Assembly: GCA_030762175.1 (NCBI GenBank)
Contig: CM060831.1
Span: 32,067,001 to 32,131,000 of the forward strand
Direction: 5' to 3'
Length of the DNA stretch: 64,000 nt
DNA from: Metallyticus violacea
Taxonomy: Eukaryota; Arthropoda; Insecta; Mantodea; Metallyticidae
Position 1 is the stretch's first letter, and every line of letters starts with the position of its first letter. Below, piece by piece: positions 35,861 through 49,143 of the stretch. The position numbers and the translations under genes were made by a program. The notes under the pieces were generated by a model. It worked only from the letters and a program-made list of their open reading frames with translations, was not told the origin of the DNA and made no database searches.

Positions 35861-38800
35861 TCAAATCTCAAACTAATGCGTTTTTGTCTTGCGGAATGCA
35901 TGCTTAGAAAAAGAAATTGCTTAAAAAAATAATCCTGGGTGCTATATCAGACAACTACGCACATGGATATTCCTTTGTTTATCCCGCGTTGCAATTGTTG
36001 GCATTGTGTAAGATATAATCCCCACGAGTTTCGATTTCTTTACAATTTAATCCCGCTTACATCGGAATTGGAAGATACAGGCTATATATGAGAAGGCCCA
36101 CTGAGGTCTCTGGTCGGCTGAAATGCAGTCAGTCACAGAGTGCAACATCGCTTCTCAGCATCCTACATTTGAGATGCTTCTCACGCGTGCATTGAGTTTC
36201 GACTAAATGTAATATACCACAAATTGCACTCATATAGAGATATACTGGAACGTGAACAACACTATCTGAAGTTGCAAACCGTGAGTCAATTACTGCATTA
36301 TTTTTGAGACATTATTTGTTCTTTTTCACTAGGACACCCTGTACATAAAAATGGTGTTGGGGCATATATTTAGAGCGTGGACAAACTTACTCTAAGTTAA
36401 AGTCGAGAAAAATGAGTTTAAAGTTTTGAATGCCTAAAAGTTTAAAAGGTCAAAGATGGGAATTTAAAAACCGCAAGTAGTTAAACGCTATAGCAGCTAT
36501 TACAAAGGATATAGGTACCTGAAACTTCTCAGTGAAAATTTCTAACTTCCAAAGTAATTTTTAGGAGCGAAATTACCCTGTCCCCAAATTTGGCGTTTCT
36601 TTAAATTATTTTTAGTGGATGCTATATCTTACTACAAATATATCAGCTTCTTGAAAGTCTCCCCCCCCTCTTTTCCCCGCTTTTCCTCTGAAATGCACCC
36701 ATTCCACCACTTATTAGACTAAGTTATGCAGACTGATATTAAAACTAACATTAATATTGCCATGCTGGATGTTTTCTTAATAATCCCTTCATTTAAAAGC
36801 AGCGTTAGAGTAAACACCGACATGTTTATTTTTCCCCCGCATTAAGCCACAGTTTTCAATTCATTATGTTGCATACTACCGTAATTCACTTTCGTTTTAT
36901 GTACTGTCTAAATATATTCACACTAGCTGTGTTAAAATGAAGATATGACGTGCGGGTTTACCAAATGAGCTAGGAAAAGTTTAAAAGATGAAAGTCTGCC
37001 TCCCTGAGCAATTGGCCCATTTTGTGCGTTACTAAATTACGGCCCAGCTCCATGGTGACTTCTGCTGAAAGTTAAATTTTCACGTTGGCACATATGTGCC
37101 CTACCTAAAGGACGAGGAAAACCTTCTACAAAAATCTCTCTCAGGAACCTGTTAACACCATTTACTCTTACTTCGCCGAATTAGAGTGTAAATAAGATTG
37201 ATACCGACTCATAATGCACAGTAATGATAAATTGTTGATACATGCGGGGTGTTTAAAGTTATAACAATTTTCAGCAATTAAATATATTTTGCATTTTTAC
37301 CAGTTCTTATATGTAAATCTATTGTTAAAAGGCCAAAAAATGAACATATTTTAGTTCCCCATCCAATTACAGTGCATCTTAGCTGTCTTCGCATAGATTT
37401 CTTTCTCGACAGCATTTCAAAGGTTGGTGGCGAAGATTATGGACAAATACATTACAAATTTTCCACTATTAATGATTTACGATATCTAGAATATTTTCCC
37501 TCAAAGATGCTGGTTCTCAAACATACACCAGTTCATGATGCCATTTCATGTTGCTCTCTAGAAAGATGAATCAGACAGGAAAAGCTCCACACCTTCAGAT
37601 TGCAACTGAGCTACAGTGTCCTTTCTATTCACAACCCAAAACTTCTCATTTCTGATTATGCTGGGAGTTCAACGGCATCACAATAAAAGGTACTCATATT
37701 TTTAGTCTAGTCTCGAACTTGGTAAAAACCTTTTCTGCTTTCCTTCATGGCGTTTTCTAGTTCACTTGTCACTCCAAGACGCAATGCTAGATAACCATTT
37801 CAAAATTCGCCTAAGGAACGAGCCGTTTTTCTCTCTACTTACATACCAAATCCGATCGCCCTAATTTACTTGTCTGTAACGTATATTTCAAGTTCTGTGC
37901 AGCAGCTTGTTCGCATATAGTAGGATTTTCCTTCCATCTTCCAGGAAGTTTTTGATATATCCTTGAATGCAGAGCATATACTCGAAATTGATAGTCCTGT
38001 GTGACATCAACATTAACTGTTATCTATTATATAATCTATTTTTGTCATAAATTTATCTCACCTATGTCTGCATCAGATATCGGAAATTCGAAGAAGAAAA
38101 GTGTTTCAAGTATAATTGGGTACATGACGGGATACAAAGAGAAACGCCTCTTGCTTTTAAACGGCTAATTCTACAATTGAGAAATTGAACTTTGAGAAAA
38201 TGCTGTCAAACTATTTTGAAAAATGAACTTGCAAAGCTTGACCACTACTGCTAAACAAAACACCAAATTAAGAGGTGCCATAATCGTAGACTTGCGGTAA
38301 CTTTATGGTTTCTTGCAACGGGCAGTTAAATCAATAATTATATATTGTAATACTTTTATGCCTTGTTTTATACACAGTTGTTTTCCTTCAGCCCAAAATA
38401 ATTTTCCTCCACAATTTTTTATCTTTAATGTCTTCTATTTTTCGTCTGTTTTTTGTTTAATATTTTAACGTTTTAGGTCAGCCATACTACGTATTAGGAA
38501 TTTTCATAGTTTGTCTTATAGTATGTGAATCCATTGATTCTTTACATTTTTTATTTCCGATGCAACGATTTATCCTGGTCTTCCTCCATATTTAAAGGTA
38601 TTGTCGGATTACATAAATTATGAACATTTTTTCGTCGTTACAAATATTTTTGCAATTTCCTTCAAAGAACCCCTCTTTTTCACCATCTATACACTTTACA
38701 TTTCACATCCCAGTGCTCTGGTTTAGAATGATACAATTGTGTTACTTGGTCACCTTTGCGAAATATATGCACGGTGGTAGCTCAAAAAGACAAATAAAAT

Positions 38801-40564
38801 ATGTCTGAAAAGTAGACGGTATTTCAACTCTGGTAATAATGTAGAATCAATTGTTTGTCATACAAATATCTAAACCAAGACACAATTGTCGGTAAGGTCG
38901 CGCCACAATGATACAAGGGTTTTAGAGTTGGCATTAGTTTAGGTTAATATCAGACATAAATATCGAGTAATAATTATCATAACTGTCAGATGTAAACGTT
39001 GTGATTACTAACTGACAAAAGGAAGGTGGTTCCAAACGCAACTGAACCATATTCAAACAGAAAAATTGGGCGTTTTAACGAAGGAAAGTACGGCTACACA
39101 TGGAAACTGCCAGAGAATCATATATCATACGTTTGTGATTGGTCATGCTTATGCAGAATGAACAGAAGCAAATAGAGAACCAGGCAGGGAAAGAAGTTTA
39201 TACACACTTCAATTACTCGTTTCGTTGAGACATCCAAACGGGCGATGTGCAGGTCTGGAAATCCGGTCGGAGTAGCGTCCGTTTTCGAATATCGCGTTTT
39301 GTCGCACTTTATGAATGGTAATTAATGTGAGTACTGCTTATTCTACACAATAACTTCGTCTGGTAGGAAATTCAACTAACATTCGTGAACCTTAAGTACC
39401 TACTAGAGGAATCTAGTTTCTGTGCGTGATGACAGCTTAAAGAAACCTAAAAAGCGCACCTTTTCCTCGTGTTTTGTTTATCTGTGCTATTTTGACGGCA
39501 TTCCCGCACTGATGTGGCGGCGATTACCGGTCTAGTATGGAGAGAAGGGGGGGGGGGATGGTGCCTGACCTCCGATGGCAACCTTTGGAATATCAAAACT
39601 CAAGTCTGCTTCGCCATCTTGCCTTGTAATGTGCTCCAACAGAACATGCTCCGATAAAGATATGAAAACCAATTCAAAAAGGGGAGGGGTAGACATTTTT
39701 CTATCAATTAAATATCTACAGGTGAGCAAAAAAACAAACTTATGTGAAAAAATAAGCTTATTTAATATTAATATTAATCAATTTGGAGGAGTGTATAATA
39801 AGTAGAATTCCCCATTTGAAATTTTTCAAATGAAACTCGCGATTAAAACGGCAGCTATCATAATTTTATCTTGGGTATGTAACTACATAAAACAAAATTA
39901 AACCTGCTCATTAAATCTTGATACGACACATTCTAATAGATCATAAAAACGTGCCCTGACGTAGGAAAATTAGGAAAGTGCTGGATTTAAATAAAGTCTA
40001 ACATGAGAACAGCATACGATAATGTTCTCAAGCAGTGAAAGCAATTAATACTAAATGTGAACATCATTAAGTAGCCACTACTACATGCATTTGCAACAGC
40101 GGAAGAGACAGAAGATGTTTCACACATGTTCACAATCCAGTCTTTCGTTCCTTTGTTACAGCATTCAAATTTCATTCTTATCCATATTCCTCCCCAGAAT
40201 GCGAGCGGTTGCTTGGTACGCGGCAATTCCAAAAAAGTTTCTCCTTAGTCCATTCTGACACCCTAATGAAAAGTCTTTTAGTTACACAAAATTGGGACCA
40301 CTGATTACAAGAATCCACAGTGACTGCAAAAAACAGTTTTATTATTATTATTTATACATAATTAGAACATTTTCACCACTTACGCTTATTTTTGCTTGAC
40401 TTTTTGCGTAATTTTATAAAAATTTTACTTTATATAGGTGGACATGCCTTAAATGCCTAATTACACTCCCCAGTTTTCGAGAGATAAGCGGATGCTGACG
40501 ATCTTGTTTGACAGCATGTCTTGGCTTTCGTGGCTATGAATATATCTCAGGTACGAGTAAAATG

Positions 40565-40611
40565 CTTCTTCTTCTTCTTCTTCTTCTTCTTCTTCTTCTT
40601 CTTCTTCTTCC
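40565..40611. repeat. (CTT)n microsatellite
   Basis: About fifteen uninterrupted CTT units. Confidence 0.95.
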
Positions 40612-43600
40612 TATACTGTACTGTGGTAGCAGCGGAGAGTAAACTCAATGTATAGTCGCTAGTCGGAATTAAAGCATTTTCTACGTTAGTTTTCATCTAT
40701 AATGAGGATAAACCAGTCAACAATTTTACTTTTATTGAGTTCATTTCTGCGGATTATTTGCTAAGGTTCCATAATTATAACACCATTGAAACTAACTCAC
40801 TGTCTTTCACCGGAAAACTCACGGACAGTGCCCTAAGGCTTTTCATGCATTATTCGGCGAGTCAATTGTGGTTTATGCTCTGTTTCTATGTGTAAAACTC
40901 ATATACTAATTTATGCAGTTACGAATAAAATCGTCGATGCTGACAAACGGTAATTTATTTATATTAACATTTTTCTCTTCCTTATTTTATATCCCCCCCC
41001 CCCCCGGGACCTAGTAGCAATCTGGGTTAGAGATATTTGACACTTCCTGATGCACCAGTAGCATCAGCAGTTATTTTGTTGAGATGAAGGAACAGCAAAA
41101 ACCTCCACGCTTTGATATGCTAAATAACAAAGTTGAAAGATGTGTGCAGCATATGTTGGATTTGGCAATTGCACATATTTTCCATCAATAGGGATTGAGT
41201 GACCATTTACTCATCTTATGCAACAGACCTCGGAATGTTAGGAATGAAAAATTTACGTTTTAGGAACTTAAAATTCAGAAAAGAATTCTCAATTATTATG
41301 AGTATGACTATAAGCGCTATAAGCATCACATGTTTCTTGTTTTTACAATATGCAGCGCAATACATTATCAGGTTTTTCAACAGTTTTGTCTGTTAAAAAA
41401 GATTTTAAAGACTGAAAATGACCTTGCCACTGACACAGATGTTATAGAAGCAAACTTATACTTTGTTACATTTTTCTTCCCAACTTCTTCTAGAATTTCT
41501 CCACCCTCCCTCACATTTACCACATGAACAATTACATCATATCCGGGATTTTCCCCTTACTTTGTCCCTAACTTCTCTCTTAGCACCACTAATTTTCAGT
41601 TCAGTTTCTTGCACCACTGACTGATTCGACAGCATTCCAGCTTCGCCACTGTTGAGGGCAGAATGAAAAATTTGCCTTTATGTAAACAAGATCTTGAATT
41701 TTTGTAGACAAAACACAAGCTGCACTGTCAGTATGAAGCTCTTTACCATAGCAGCAATGTCATCCCAATGTTCTGCATAATACAGTTGCCTCTATCCAGG
41801 TTCACTAGTGAGGAGGAAGAGAAGGGAGTTTCTGGGCGTTTTTGCGGTAGGCTTTGCAGAAAGTTTTTTTCATATCGGAGATCAGGGTATTAACGCGGAA
41901 ATTCATTCCTTACGGTTTCTGAGAACCCAGATGCAGGCATTTCCTATATCTCCCCCCTGATTGCAGCAAGTGTTTTCTTATACTTATTACCCAATTTTGT
42001 CTTCCTGGGTGTCAACTCTGATGGAATTTAGGGGACACCTCATTTTTCAGGTTTCTCCATGGGACATTTGAGTTAGTTCCATTTCTTTAGTGCTTCCGAT
42101 GTGTCCTGCATCATCTATTAACCTCTTAATGTGAGATTTTCTCTCGTGGGAAACCTGCAAGAATGGACGGCTTTTGAAGTACGATTTGGAATGAATAGAT
42201 TTGATATGTTACTTCAAGCGAGGTTTGAATAAATGTATAGCCTAACCCCTTAAATAATGATGATTATTATATTACCTTTTATTCCAAAGAGGAATTAGGT
42301 ATCGGCTTGAGTACAGTAACAAAGAAAATGCCTATTTTACCGATTATTGCATACACGACAAAAAAGTATTTTTTCCGTCGTAAATACGATTATAATCCAT
42401 CGGCCAGGAACGAATTAAAGAAGCTTTCGAACATTTGTATTTTGACATTGCTTTCACACTGCTATGCAATACAACTGACACAATATAGAATATGAACGCC
42501 AAACCATACACACAGAGAATAAAACTAGACATGAAATTTAACCTAGGTATTGTGCATTGTCATGGAAACATATAACACGGGCGGCAATTAAAGAGTTAAT
42601 AAGAAGCATGTCAATTAGTAGTCGGAAGCTTTCACGGCCAGAGTCACACTTCCAGTTATAAGCATATCAATTGTTAGGGCGGCCAGTCATCAATGGCTAG
42701 CTTTTCATTGTTGACACGAATTCGCCTGTAGACTTCCCACGATAATATGGTGCCGTTCCATACTTGAAACAAATTAAAAATAAGTAGTTTCTAACGAAAG
42801 TAAACTATTTAGGCACTATAAAAGAGCTCCCAATGAGTATAATTTTCCACAAATTGCAAACATCTGCAATTATTTTGCACATTTTCCTAAAGAAACTAAA
42901 CAAGCATTTGGCTAAAAAATCCGAGGTATAGCTCATGACCTCCCGGAATGCGGAAGAGAGAGAGAGAGAGGTTTGCGTATTCCTGAAACTATGGACGTTA
43001 AACATTTCCACAGGATTGTATGTAGCAAACTACCATACAAATGTTAACACAGAACTTTTATTCTTAATTTTACTGCATTTTTCTTATCAGTAGATTACAT
43101 GCACTTAAAATGCCGAAATATTACTTTACATATGCACTAAAACGTACGAGTCTGCGAACTTATTCATAGTATTAGATCTCATGGGAGGGGAAAAACTACC
43201 ATAAGAGTAAATATGTGAATTAATACGTTTAACACCGAAAATAACTAATTTCTTTGTCATTTCCAATAACTTCGCATATGAAATTTTGTGACACATACTC
43301 TTTTCCATTGTTTTCACGATTCAACTTATTTCTCCTGTCTGTCAAAATAAACTTGTGTATAGAAAATGTCATTTCAACATCACATGAAATGAGGGGACAA
43401 AACTTATCATCGGGTCCAAGTTAGGATTAACCATATCACTATCATATCCTAAAGTATTTCCCTCACCTCCTTCAGCATACCATTTATTTTGTGATGATAT
43501 TCGCTAATTTGTGTTATACAACTTCATCTTGCTTACTGCCTGCTGCATCCACACATTTAATTGAATTAAAATGCTTCCAATCTATCCTATGCCACCATCG

Positions 43601-44649
43601 CTGCTGCAACGAACACTTCACAAAGTCCCGGTAAAAATCTTCTGCCAAATCAAATCAAATAAACATAAATGCTTAGCATGCTTTCCTTAGGAAAAGGGCC
43701 AACTAATAGCATACTCATATTCCGACAAGGTAGAAAAAATTACAATAAACTTTACTGGTTAATTCTTCATTAACTCTTTTAAAATTTTCTTTCTGCACTG
43801 CAGTTTTGTTCCCAATCAGTTAAAATTTAAGTTTTATTAATACTTATGTTAGAAACTGTAGTTTTACAATTTCCGAATTATTTCTGAGATTTTCCTGCAG
43901 CTCACACCATTAGACATCCGATTTCTTCTTCTCAATGGTTAATTCCATTAACTTACGCTTACTCATATTGAAACAGTACACAAAATGAATGTAAACTAAA
44001 CTTCATGCCACAACAGTAGCTGAGGACCACCCTGCTTATTTTAGGCACCAATAGTTTGCTTCAATGAGTGTACAGTTATGTACAATGTACTTTCTGGAAA
44101 ATACGTAACAATTTAAATTTTATAAAGAATTGAGGAAGCACAACAGAGGATAAAAGTTAAAGAAAAACCCACCCTTTCCATACAACTATGCTTAATTACC
44201 CATTGCAAAGCATAGAGATAAATGCCTATCAAGCTCAAAAAGGACAGAAAGCCAGTTATGAAAAAGTTTCCTTTTGATGCTACAACACTAAGCATTACTA
44301 GTGGCCCATTTAAACGTTTAAAGATATAGCTTAATACAGTTGGCAGAAATATATAACAGAAAGAGAAACTGTTCTTGTTTTGAGCATGAGGGTGTCCAAC
44401 AAAGATGATATATTGGACATGTTAAGCCATAGAAATTATATATATAAAGCTCCAATAAAAATATCCATTTGCATACACTTCTCATTGCTAGTTATCAAGA
44501 CACTGGTAAAAGAAATTTAAGTTGCACAGAAGTTTTTAAAATATAAAGCTTTATCTTTCACCAAGTCATGCCAAGCCCTGCAATTTTTCAATGGCAAACA
44601 GGCCCAGTCTTCATCGTCAACTTTCATTACGTTTGAACAACTTCATACG

Positions 44650-44790
44650 ATGAGCGACTACCGGTGAACTGTAAATAAACAATGTCACGTGACAATGACG
44701 CAGTCGTGAGTGCCGGTCAAGGGAACAATTCTCAGCACATACACAGGACGTCGACCAACCTTCAGTGAGCGTTGAGTGTTTCCATTTCCT
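44650..44790. promoter_or_regulatory. CpG-bearing block with a perfect TGTCACGTGACA palindrome
   Basis: A 12-bp palindrome (44683-44694) centred on a CACGTG E-box is followed by TGACGCAGTCG and several CpGs in otherwise AT-rich DNA. TCACGTGA sites bind USF/TFE-type bHLH-ZIP proteins. No gene is recognised next to it, so a role as a regulatory element is speculative. Confidence 0.2.
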
Positions 44791-45503
44791 TTACATTGCT
44801 CCACTTGATAAGCTGTTTACAATGCCACTTCCCTTCAGACAAAACTTGCTGTTATAAAGTTTCATAAGCGATAGCATAAAGAAAGAAATGTACTTTCCCG
44901 AGAACACACCCGCGTCCGACTACAGCTTTTGTTTCCAAGCAAATACACAACGCATAAGATGCAAGAAATAAGTTATTCATTTGTGAGAATCTCGTAACTT
45001 CTCTGTATTGAACTACAGTGAAAGATCCATGATAGAGGAAAGTAGGTTTTCATTTCGTATTAGCCATATATTCTAGCACTGTTGTTGCTTCCAGGGGTTT
45101 AGCTACATAGGTGTTCGGGGGCAGTTTTTGAGTTCTCCACCCTTTAAAGGTGAATGCTTTTCTTTTTTAATTTAATTTTTAAAATGTGATCTATTGAATG
45201 AATAACACATGGCTTGTGTAACACCGTTACATAATGGAGAAGAACATTTCTTTTTAGTAATTATATAAATGTATAACTTAAAATATCACTATTGTTCTAC
45301 TAAAATATTAAACACTTAAATGCTGACTAAACAAATGCTAGCCCCAAATTCTATGCTTCCAATATTCAGCTATCCATTTTATAAATGATTATTTTTTTTT
45401 TTTTTTTGTTAAAATGTTTTTTTTTTCTTTCCAAAATATAGAATTGAACCTCCTCCTTTTGAGAAAATTTTGGCTACAAAAATGATTATATGAATTCAGA
45501 CCT

Positions 45504-45660
45504 ATTCCGTGGTGTCGTAGTAGTGTCGGTCACTACTCATCCGGAGGTCCTAGAGCCGATTCCCGGTTTCTTTTAATTTATCCTAACCTGAAAAAGTGGA
45601 TAGTAGTTTTAAGACGCTAAGGGACTCGGAATTCATTTCACTCATCAATACAAACTACGG
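45504..45660 (+). mobile_element. Probable tRNA-derived SINE head, family C
   Basis: CCGTGGTGTCGTAGTAGTGTC, then CCTAGAGCCGATTCCCGG, gives A- and B-box-like blocks at about tRNA spacing. The downstream sequence to about 45860 (including an open frame starting MHHNNDLHWDNETAPYERPG) has repeat-like composition but no second copy in the window, so the extent is uncertain. Confidence 0.5.
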
Positions 45661-46070
45661 TTAGGTACCCATAGATTTAAGGACCTCTCTGGTGCACCAT
45701 AACAATGATCTGCATTGGGACAACGAAACGGCGCCCTATGAGCGTCCAGGCCTCAGAGATTTGCTACAATACAGACATATCAGGGGGAATGCCGTTAAGT
45801 TCAAGAGTTGGCGTTGGACCTCCCACCCAAAAAAGTTTTACCCAACATTTGGCTTAGAGAGAGAGAGTGGGGGACGTTATGCTGATTATACAGCGGAAAA
45901 AAAAAAAAAAAAGCAGCAGCTCAAGGAACATATAAGAAACGTGTTTAAGGCAATCACTAGTAAATATATGGCGCTAATTAAAAGAATACAAATGTACAAA
46001 AAAGGATAGCTTTTAAGCAGTTACTCTACACATTTCCATATTATGTATATATCAATATGTTCTTGTTGCT

Positions 46071-46305
46071 GGTCTTGGTGGTCTAACGGTTAACCATATT
46101 TGCCTCGTAGATCAAAGTTGCGGGTTCAAACCCGATCTGGGTAAATCGATTTTAGGGCGTAAAAACCTTTGTTTGGCTTACTTTGAAAGGGAGATAAAGC
46201 AGTTGGCCCCGTGTCGCAGATTTACGGCACGTAAAATAACCTCAAGCTTGAAAGAAGAGGACTCGAGCAAAACTGATCGGCCGTTTCATGTTCTGAATAA
46301 GAAAC

Positions 46306-46306
<1 letters not shown>
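46071..46306 (+). mobile_element. SINE family B, full head-to-tail copy
   Basis: This is the best-preserved tRNA-like head of family B: GGTCTTGGTGGTCTAACGG (A box) and GCGGGTTCAAACCCGATC (B box, with a palindromic T stem). Next come GATTTTAGGGCGTAAAAACC, TTTACGGCACGTAAAATAACC and CGGCCGTTTCATGTTCTGAAT. It ends directly in an (AAT)n run, which probably grew from its tail. Confidence 0.9.

Positions 46307-46357
<51 letters not shown>
46307..46357. repeat. (AAT)n microsatellite at a SINE tail
   Basis: About seventeen AAT units directly abut the 3' end of the family B SINE. Confidence 0.95.
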
Positions 46358-46710
46358 CTTGTTCTACAATTGCACACTATTTTATAAGAATGCTCCCTTC
46401 ATTTTATATTTCCCATTAAACTAACTTTATTCATACTCGCAATGACTCTTAGAAACAGAGAATGAGGAAGATGTTTTAATCATGGCTGAATCTCACTATA
46501 ACCCAAAATTACCCCATTAACAAAATCGATTCAACAACTGGGAGACATTTGTAATAATTTTCTTTGTAGAAGACTAACTTTCTGAGAGTTCTACAGTATG
46601 TCGTAACTATGCAAATATCAAACCTGACACTAACCATCTGTAGCGCACATCTGGCTTTAATGGCTTTGGGGGGAGGAAGTGGCGAAAGAAATCTGCTTTC
46701 GAAGCAAATT

Positions 46711-46889
46711 TAGCCCAAATGCACATAAGCTTACTCGGCATCTACAAATCACAGAACAGGAAATGTCAGTTCTGTGAATTAGCAATGCTGGATTTAGACA
46801 TAGCGCAAATACATACAAGCTTGCTCGGCATCTGCAAATCTCAGAACAGGGATTGTCAGTTCTGTGGATTGGTACTGCTGGAGTTAAAC
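46711..46889 (+). repeat. 90-bp tandem duplication, in frame within an open reading frame
   Basis: Two head-to-tail 90-bp units (46711-46800, 46801-46889) differ at scattered sites. A frame open from 46641 to a stop near 46967 crosses both and yields a 30-residue repeat, each with SLLGI.KSQNR.CQFC followed by a leucine-rich segment. The CxxC-like cysteines and retained frame are suggestive but not enough to call a gene. No family is recognised. Confidence 0.6.
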
Positions 46890-47079
46890 ATTATTGCAAT
46901 TTTCGACTATTGTCACTTGAATACAACCAAAAAGTATCATCGACCTTGTAGACACCGAAATAGTTGATTTCAACACGCAAATTTCGCGATCATTGACCGC
47001 AATCCTGAAAATGTGAGTGATGTGAACTCGTTGTCGACTTCTGGTGTGTACCGTTAAATATACAATAAGACAATCAGCC

Positions 47080-47320
47080 AGCTGATGGCACAAATCACGA
47101 CGGCGGGCGCACAAATCTCCCCGTTGAAGCCACACCTCTGGCTCCGTGACGTCATGGGTTTCGTTCCAACACCGAAAGCAGACCGTCTAAATATATTCCG
47201 TCGGGATACCCGCGTTCTTATTTTTGGGCCCTGTCGCGCCAGTTTGCACATGTGATCCACCATCGGGCCATCGAGACATTTTCAGCCCGGCCGGCTCTGG
47301 TTACAATCTGCTACCCAGCT
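47080..47320. promoter_or_regulatory. GC-rich block with a consensus cAMP response element
   Basis: This block is CpG-rich and contains a perfect TGACGTCA palindrome at 47147-47154. Overlapping minus-strand frames (for example CGFNGEICAPAVVICA) cross it. It may be a promoter, a noncoding exon or a GC-rich transposable element; nothing conserved was identified. Confidence 0.22.
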
Positions 47321-48528
47321 TACACTGCGATTTAAACGACCAGAGAAATGAAGTAGATATGTGAAATTTTACTTAGCCGAAAGAAAAAGCATTTTATGTA
47401 CCATATTATAGTTTTAATGTAATAACACACTTCAGAATCCCTAGCCCGAACATCTTCTCTCTTTGTTTCAGTTTAAAACAGATGCAGAACCTTATGTTAT
47501 ATGAAGGCGGAGCATGCTCAAGACTCATCCAACCAACTTCTGCGTTGTCAGTGGTACATACTGTTACTGTAATAATTGGGAGAGCAGTGTTTCTACTTAC
47601 GCCGCCAGTAAATATTTTTGAACAGTATTGCGACAGAAACATCCTGAATGTGTCAGTATAATTCTCTGGTGTATATATGCGCAGTTAAGACGATCGTCGT
47701 TGATTCACAATGAATTATTACTGCTCAGCAATAAATTAAATACAAGCTAAGAGAGGGTCATGTAATGCACTTTTAAGCTGCACATGTAAACAAAACATCC
47801 TGCATTACAATAGGGTGAAAACAAGTGTGCATTAGTGTGTATCTGTCTTCGCTTGTGCTTAAAGGGATCCGAAAAGGATTAAAATGATGCTTTTTATTCT
47901 TTTAATATAAAAAATAATGGAATCCCATATTTTTAATGTTGTATAGTTCAAGATGCTTTCTAACCAGTAAGTATATTAAACATTGGGAGGAATACGTTCT
48001 GCATGGACGTGCCTCGATTACAACTGCTCAACTATTCACAAATGTCTTTCTTACCAAATTTCATGCTCAAAGTGTACATTATAATTTTAGGCAACTAAGT
48101 GATGTGGCAAACCTCTACATATATGAAATACTTTTATAAACACACGTCTCTAGTTATTCTAGTTAGGAGTTTGTAGATCATTTCCAACCTTTGGAGCTGA
48201 TATATGCTCTATTTTAAACTCTATAGCTGGACTCCCGAAAATGTCTTTCATAAATAACCTGCAAAAATTTCATCCCCTTAATCCACATAAATTCTGAGAA
48301 CTAGCAATTTATATAACACTTTTCGGAGCCCCATAGTACAATGCATAAACACGAACTGTTGAGTAGTTAAACTAGGGAATATACGAGGTAACACCATAAA
48401 TTTCTGGCCTAACCATTTTCTAGGTATGACAGACAAAAACTATATTTCACTTTTCAATAGTTACCCTTTATTGCAATACACTTCTCACATCTTTCAACTG
48501 ACATTTCAATCCCCCCTCCCCCAAATAT

Positions 48529-48582
48529 ATCGCCTGTGGTGCCTCTGTGGCAAAAACGGGCGTTAAACACTATTCATTCATT
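48529..48582 (+). mobile_element. 54-bp SINE family A tail inserted in the mariner, 11-bp target duplication
   Basis: CCCCCAAATAT occurs at 48518-48528 and again at 48583-48593. Between them lies only the 3' end of SINE family A (TGCCTCTGTGGCAAAAACGG, then GCGTTAAACAC) followed by (ATTC)n. This is a severely 5'-truncated retroposition event and reveals the native tail of the SINE as an ATTC repeat. Confidence 0.9.
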
Positions 48583-49143
48583 CCCCCAAATATTCAGAAG
48601 TTTTGTCTGCAAAATGGGCATGAACAGCATCCATCACTTCTTCGTCACACTTAAATTTCCTTCCTCGAAGGTCCTTCTTGAGTTTTGAGAACAGGAAATA
48701 TTCAATGAGAACTAGATCTGGGCTGTATGGCGGATGGTCGATCTCCTTGAAGCCACATTTCTTCTCAGCTCCCTTTGCATCAAGAGTTGTGTGCACAGGC
48801 GCGCTGTCGTGAAGAAGGTGCAAAACACCACTCAGCTTTCCCCGTATTTTCTCTTTGACGGAAGCATGTAGTCTGTGTAAGAGGCCAGCAGAGTACTGCC
48901 ATTTACTGTAGTGTTCCTCTCCTTGAAGTCAATGAAGAGTAATCCTTCACAGTTCGAAAAGATTGTGGCGATGATCTTCTTGGTTGACCGAGTGACCTTG
49001 GCCTTTAGAGGCGGTGCTTCGACATATTTAAGCCACTCCATTGATTCTCTTTTGGACAAGGTATCATGGAAGAGGACCATAGTTTCATCTCCTGTAACAA
49101 TGGTTTGCAGTGCTTCTATCTCGTAGCCACGGCGGAGCTCCAA
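48578..49143 (-). pseudogene. Mariner transposase catalytic region, frameshifted
   Basis: The upstream frame (49143-48832) contains the first catalytic Asp (TGDETMVLFHD), the block SMEWLKYVEAPPLKAK and RNTTVNGSTLL. After a frame change near 48825-48832, the second frame (48823-48578) contains LLHDSAPVHT with the second Asp and YSPDLVLIEYFLF with the third. The usual LAPSD that follows the third Asp is altered. The sequence is clearly the same subfamily as the element at 33.9 kb (shared CGFKEIDHPPYSPDL). The frameshift and degraded N-terminus make it inactive. Confidence 0.9.

Larger units (their letters stand above)
33802..35996 (+). repeat. Pair of direct short repeats bracketing the mariner and MULE relics
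   Basis: CAAACTACGCACATATGTTC...TCCCGCGTTGCACT (33802-33835) and ACAACTACGCACATGGATAT...ATCCCGCGTTGCAATT (35951-35996) are similar, in the same orientation, and lie either side of the mariner and MULE relics. They may be subterminal repeats of a larger element or an older local duplication. Confidence 0.4.
35997..45503. other. Long AT-rich noncoding stretch
   Basis: About 9.5 kb with simple repeats (CTT run at 40.6 kb, poly-C at about 40994-41006, GA run at about 42958-42970) and the CACGTG block at 44.7 kb. No transposase, RT or conserved exon was seen. Confidence 0.5.

Noticed and set aside
45692..46009. 105-codon plus-strand frame
   Set aside because: It follows a SINE-like head, passes through a poly-A run that gives a lysine-rich stretch, and has no recognisable domain.
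46071..46145. Possible tRNA gene
   Set aside because: A and B boxes are good, but there is no paired acceptor stem, and the sequence continues into the family B body.
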